This document shows positions 49,091 through 53,429 of a DNA stretch of 53,429 nt, piece after piece. The notes below the pieces were generated by a model. That model was not told the DNA's origin and searched no databases. It worked only from the letters and a program-made list of their open reading frames with translations. Numbering within the stretch: the first letter of the stretch is position 1; each line of letters starts with the position of its first letter. Source of the stretch: Emmonsiellopsis sp. PD_33 (taxonomy: Eukaryota; Ascomycota; Eurotiomycetes; Onygenales; Ajellomycetaceae); assembly GCA_032988165.1 (NCBI GenBank), contig JANTQF010000240.1, positions 1-53,429 on the forward strand, written 5' to 3'. The position numbers and the translations under genes are program-made.

Positions 49091-49814
49091 TCACACCGTC
49101 GAATCATCATAATAAAACCTAATATCCCTCGGCCGCTGGGTATTCCTCGCCACAAACTCCTCGTCGCCGGGGGGGCGTTCGTTCTTCGAGTTCCCGGCCA
49201 GCATACTCTGGATGCTCATGCAGACGCTCTCGACGGTCTGGACGGGCGACCAGGCGGTGCCGAGCAGGTCGAGGCATATTATTCCGTTGCTGTAGATGTG
49301 GGGGTGGATGGGGATGGGGCGCGGGGTGGGGGTGGGCGGGGTGAGTTTTATGAATTGGACTTCGGGGGCTTCTGGGGGGAGATGTTAGTTGGGGGGTATG
49401 GTTAGGAGGTGGAGAGGGGTATACCAATAGGATAGTTTTTGCTAAATGTAAACTTGAGCCTGTATGTTTCGTTCAGGTAGAGAGGGTTCGAGTCGCCCAG
49501 GACTTGGATGTCCATTAGCCACTCTTCCAGCGTTTCTGCTTTGACAATGGTTATCCCGGGCGGAAGGGAGGATTGCATCTAAGTTGTGTAAAGTTGGCCG
49601 GGTCAGATATACACCGCGTAGTTTTCTTGCTCGCAGGGATTTTATTTGATGGGGACGGAATGGGGACGGGCGGGCGTTCTGCGGGGGGTTTTATATAGAA
49701 TAGATACCTTCATGAGCTCCTGTTTCCATTAGTTAGTTGGGTGGTTATCTAAGGTGGCATCGGAAGAGGGGGAGATACAGGTCGTACCTTGCTCAGACGC
49801 TTGGTCGCAAACAT
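49091..49814 (-). CDS. UBE2W-like ubiquitin-conjugating enzyme, apparent frameshift
   Basis: Four exons on the minus strand: 49814-49788, 49719-49708 (12 nt), 49578-49426 and 49371-49091, about 157 residues. The N-terminus KRLSKELMKMQSSLPPG and the active-site region IHPHIYSNGIICLDLLGTAW identify the UBE2W (fission yeast Ubc16-like) subgroup of E2 enzymes. HPH replaces the usual HPN, as is typical of that subgroup, and the Cys of GIIC is the catalytic residue. These E2s attach ubiquitin to substrate N-termini. The end of exon 3 is out of phase with exon 4 by one base. Adding one A to the A-run at 49437-49440 (minus strand) would restore FTFSK-N-YPI and the phase. Either the gene is frameshifted or the base is an assembly error. 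The other residues look fully conserved, which favours an error or a very recent lesion. Confidence 0.82.
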
Positions 49815-51158
49815 GTCGATAGGGAAGGGAGAAGTTCGACAGCAAGCTATATACTGCGGGTTTTAACCCGGCGCGAGGACAGGAATATGAGGGAGAAGCT
49901 GCAGTCGAATATAAAAATAGCGGAGGGCGGAGACGAGTATCGGGGTCTTGGAGGCAAGCAAGAATTGCGGGGTTTGAGGTAGGGCTGGCGGGAGCAACCA
50001 CCACCACTGCAAAAGAGGGATGCAGACAGCTGTGGACGCGGGGGACCGGGGCCAACAGCAGATACCAGCAGTAACTCGGGATAGAAGGGTGTAGAGCAGT
50101 GTCTAGAAGAGTTGGTGGTGGTGGTGGTGGTGGTGGTGGTGTCGAGTCTTGAAGTCAGCAATCCCCCGAGCAGCTTCTCGCGGCGAATCAGAGCTCGAGG
50201 GAGTCTGGTTAAGCGCGGGCTAGGCTGTTTGCGGTAAGTTCAAGTTGTTCTATACAATCAATTACCAAGGGACTATAGCTGTAGTATTTCTATGTCTGGC
50301 GGGGAATACAGTCTCTATCTGTAGAGTTGCCACAGCTCTTGAATTCCTGATCAGTGAGATGTCAGAGTCAGAAACAGGATTGATGATTCCCTTCCAGTTC
50401 CCCTTGCTGTGGCTTGAGATGGGATCCCCCGCGTGGCTGGAAGTCTTGGCGCTTCCCCTGTCTGCCCCGCCAAAAACACGCAGAGACGGGCATCTCAGAC
50501 AACTTCTCTTCTCTCTCCTCTCTCTCCTCTCTCTCCAGACACAACCAACTCCCGCCTCTCAGCCCGTGTCCGAGTCTGCCAGTGTGTGCCTCAGCGCTGT
50601 CTGGTCTGCCCAATCGCCCAGCCAGACCCCACAGCTCCGATCCTGTCTGGGCTGTGTTTATCGCCTAGTTCATTCCTCTCTCAGCCTCAGCCTTATACTG
50701 ATCCCGACTTGTGCAGGTTTTTTCTATCCGCGTACTCTCTCGTCGTCTTGGCTGCGATATAATCTCCTCGACACCTCGCTCTGTCTGCTGCATTGGCAGT
50801 CTGTCTTTCTGCTCCCCGCTTTCTTATCCGCTTGCTTCGGTTATCCCCTCCCCGACTCTCCCGCATCTCTGATAACCCCGGTTCGACACGTCTGGGCAGC
50901 CCAAGATGAGCTGTGAGTGAGCAATTTCTTTTCCATATCCATGCCTTGCTACAGCCTGTTGCATTGGCTGCCAAATCTTCACATGCCAGCTATCCATTCA
51001 TGGGTGTGATGAATTTGTTTGCAGTGTTGAGATAGTCCTCCGCGCAACAGTTCTTCTGGTGCTATTGCTGCTCTGCTGCTCTTTCTGCAATTTATACCCC
51101 ATTATCGCTATTTTTAATTGGCCAGCATTGCTAATACCTAACTCGCACAGTCTCAAAC
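49815..51158. other. Divergent intergenic region upstream of the kinase gene
   Basis: More than 1.3 kb separates the E2 and kinase start codons. It holds a (GGT)n array at about 50111-50139 and a strong CT-rich tract at about 50504-50540. Plus-strand frames in the CT-rich part are compositional. A long kinase 5' leader, perhaps with an intron, is likely but not provable here. Confidence 0.5.
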
Positions 51159-52539
51159 ATGCTCAACAAGCTCCAGGGCCAGCCTGAAAGCTACGATAAA
51201 AAGTACGGCCACCCTCCTGAAAATGCACCCCTCGCTCACATATTCCAGATCACAATACCGATTCGGGCGGACCCTGGGTGCTGGCACTTATGGTATTGTG
51301 CGCGAGGCAGACTGTCCAGCTGGAAAGGTTGCTGTCAAGATCATCCTGAAGAAGAATGTCAAAGGCAACGAGCAGATGGTTTATGATGAGCTTGATATGC
51401 TGCAGCGTCTACACCACCCTCATATTGTCAGATTCCATGATTGGTTCGAGTCTCGGGTAAGCATCTAATCCTATATAAGACTGATGATCGGCTTGCTGAT
51501 AAAAGCAGGATAAATACTACATCGTGACACAGCTCGCAACCGGCGGCGAGTTGTTCGACAGAATCTGTGAATATGGAAAGTTCACTGAAAAGGACGCTTC
51601 CCAGACCATCAGACAGGTACTTGATGCCGTCAACTATTTGCATGAGCGCAATGTTGTCCATCGAGGTAGACTCCCCCAAAGCTGACATCTAACCGAGCAT
51701 TCTCTAACATATTCACCGATCCAGATCTCAAGCCCGAAAACCTGCTTTACCTCAACCCCAAGCCAGATTCCCCCCTGGTTCTCGCAGACTTTGGAATCGC
51801 AAAGATGCTCGACAACCCCTCCGAGGTCCTAACAACCATGGCCGGCTCCTTCGGCTACGCAGCCCCAGAAGTAATGCTCAAACAAGGCCACGGCAAAGCC
51901 GTCGACATGTGGTCCATGGGCGTCATCACCTACACCCTCCTCTGCGGCTACTCGCCCTTCCGCTCCGAGAACCTGCAGGATCTGATAGACGAATGCAAAG
52001 GCGGCCGCATCGTCTTCCACGAACGCTACTGGCGCGACGTCTCCCAGGACGCCAAGGACTTCATCCACACCCTCCTCCAACCAGACCAATTAAAGCGCGC
52101 CACCAGCGAAGAAGCCCTCGCCCACCCCTGGCTCAAGGGCGAGACGGCCAGCGACCACAACCTGCTCCCCGAGCTCAAGGCATACATGGCCAAGGCCCGC
52201 CTCAAGCGCGGTATCGAGATCATCAAACTTGCCAACCGCATCGAGGCGCTCAGGATGCACGAGGAGGACGAGGAGGATATCCCCAGCGCCGTGGATATGT
52301 CTACTGAAACTACTACTACTACTGCGGAGCCCGCTTCCCCGGAACATCCATCACACAAGACTGCGGAGACGGCTTCTTCCGATGCGCCCGCCGATGGCAC
52401 TAAGAAGAGAAGTCTTAGCAGGATAGCGCGGGGCGCGATCTTCCGCGAGGTGGTGCTTGCCAAGGTGCGGGAGATGAAGGAGGCGGAGGAGAAGGAGCAG
52501 ATTGAGAGGGAGGCGAAGGTTAAGGCGGGGTTTATTTGA
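51159..52539 (+). CDS. Calcium/calmodulin-dependent protein kinase (CaMK group)
   Basis: Four exons, 51159-51202, 51249-51456, 51509-51665 and 51725-52539, encode 407 residues. The first intron is only 46 nt. Kinase motifs are complete: glycine loop GAGTYG (25-30), K45 in VAVK, HRDLKPEN with D137, DFG at 158-160, likely activation-loop Thr 173/174 (VLTTMAG), APE at 183-185, and the subdomain IX block AVDMWSMGVITYTLLCGYSPF. After the kinase core a basic amphipathic segment (about AYMAKARLKRGIEIIKLANRI) fits an autoinhibitory/calmodulin-binding helix, followed by an acidic and Ser/Thr-rich tail. It resembles the fungal CaMKI-like enzymes (CMKA/CMKB, Cmk1); I do not assign which paralogue. It acts in cytosolic calcium signalling. 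Confidence 0.94.
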
Positions 52540-53429
52540 TTTTTGGTATTTTTTTTTTCTTTACTAAGGGATGATTTTTTTCTCTCTCTCTCTTTTATAT
52601 CTAGTCAGTTGGGGAAAAAAGCCAGAGGATAGGGAAGAAATGGAAAGAAGAATGAATGAATGAATGAATGAGTAGGGGGGGGGAAATACCCTGATGATTT
52701 GATTGATTAGTTGATGTTTTGTCACCAACTCACCCCTTTTTTTCCATTTTCTCTTTCTCTTTTCTCTTTACTACTTACTTTATACGGAGTACACACACAC
52801 ACCTCCACTTTTTCAAATATTTTTCTTTGGCCTTTTTGCGTAGTTAGCTAGCCTAGTAAGTAAGCACCTAATTCATTTTGATCAATATGATATTTTATTT
52901 CATACTCCAAAAAAATTTCTCACTTTTTCCTTTTGGAATAATCTATCAACCAAGCTAGGTAGGTAGTTAAATTCAGTGGTTAGTTATGTTACCTACTATC
53001 ACCCGACATCCCCCCTGCCCCCCCCCTTATTTTTGGGCTTAGCCCAGCCAGGCCTTACTTACCCTTGACCGACGAAGATTGATGGAAGGATTTATTTCTC
53101 TAGTTAAGAGGGTAATTAATAATAAGTTAGTATATTATTTTGTTTTAGTAGATTTAGTGGAAATCTACCTACTCTTATAAGTATGGAGTATAGATAGATA
53201 GGATAGGGGGTTTTGTTTTTATTTCAGGGGTGAAATGGGAGTGGTATGGGTTTTATTTTACTTTATAAGGTTTATTTTATTATCATTATGATTATGATTA
53301 ATTAGGGCTAGCTATCCTCCTGTATGATACTTTCTTACTCTAGAGTCCTTAAACTCTGTTATACCTCTCTCTAGCTATACTCTCTTATTATAGAGATTCT
53401 TCTTTTATCTTCTTCTGCAACCTTTCTTC
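52540..53429. other. Low-complexity right flank, AT-rich at the end
   Basis: No gene is seen. It contains poly-T, a CT tract (about 52579-52594), a GAAT array (about 52651-52672), a TACGGAGTA word at 52783-52791 followed by an AC dinucleotide run, and homopolymer G and C runs. From about 53100 to the end I see no CpG and the base composition resembles the retroelement interior, so another mutated repeat may begin here. Confidence 0.5.

Noticed and set aside
50245..50916. 223-codon plus-strand frame upstream of the kinase gene
   Set aside because: It follows a CT-rich tract that keeps several frames open at once. The composition (Ser, Leu, Pro) is a by-product of the tract.

Overview
The window is nuclear DNA from a filamentous ascomycete. 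Genes carry many short introns (46 to about 250 nt, GT..AG, with CTAAC or CTNAN branch points), there are two Zn2Cys6 transcription factors, and every housekeeping protein reads as a Pezizomycotina orthologue. Gene style, the recurring TACGGAGTA word and a CpG-free, AT-rich retrotransposon block suggest Eurotiomycetes, possibly Onygenales. That placement is an inference and was not tested.

Layout. (1) 1-24 kb is gene-poor accessory sequence. It holds a broken kinase-like pseudogene (about 4.69-5.69 kb), a secreted GH43 glycosidase (6.2-7.7 kb), a short-chain dehydrogenase (11.1-11.9 kb), a Zn2Cys6 regulator (12.5-14.7 kb), a secreted CE5 acetylxylan esterase/cutinase-family enzyme (15.0-15.9 kb, minus) and a six-exon Zn2Cys6 regulator (19.9-23.2 kb). 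Long non-coding stretches separate them. GH43 and CE5 enzymes with two regulators look like a loose hemicellulose-use neighbourhood. (2) SEC9 (24.6-25.9 kb, minus) and VPS33 (36.5-38.9 kb, plus), both membrane-fusion genes, are transcribed divergently. Their shared promoter of about 360 bp is split by a 10.26-kb Ty3/gypsy-type LTR element (26101-36357) flanked by a 5-bp duplication. The element is hypermutated by transitions and essentially free of CpG, but its reading frames can still be followed: gag, pol (RT, RNase H, integrase in one frame) and an extra 3' ORF. (3) 36.5-52.5 kb is a compact housekeeping block: VPS33, TEL2 (minus), UBA3, RPC40 (minus), NUO49, a UBE2W-like E2 (minus) and a CaM-kinase. 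VPS33/TEL2 and UBA3/RPC40 converge. TEL2/UBA3 and RPC40/NUO49 diverge from short shared promoters. (4) The last 0.9 kb is low-complexity and becomes AT-rich.

Most notable: LTRs that are mirror-image hybrids of mutated and less-mutated halves; a long frameshift-free extra ORF in the element; a 6-nt microexon inside the nucleotide-binding motif of UBA3; a 12-nt exon and an apparent one-base frameshift in the UBE2W-like gene; and a CACGTGA site in each of the three divergent promoters. All exon models were made by eye from splice signals, phase and protein-family conservation.
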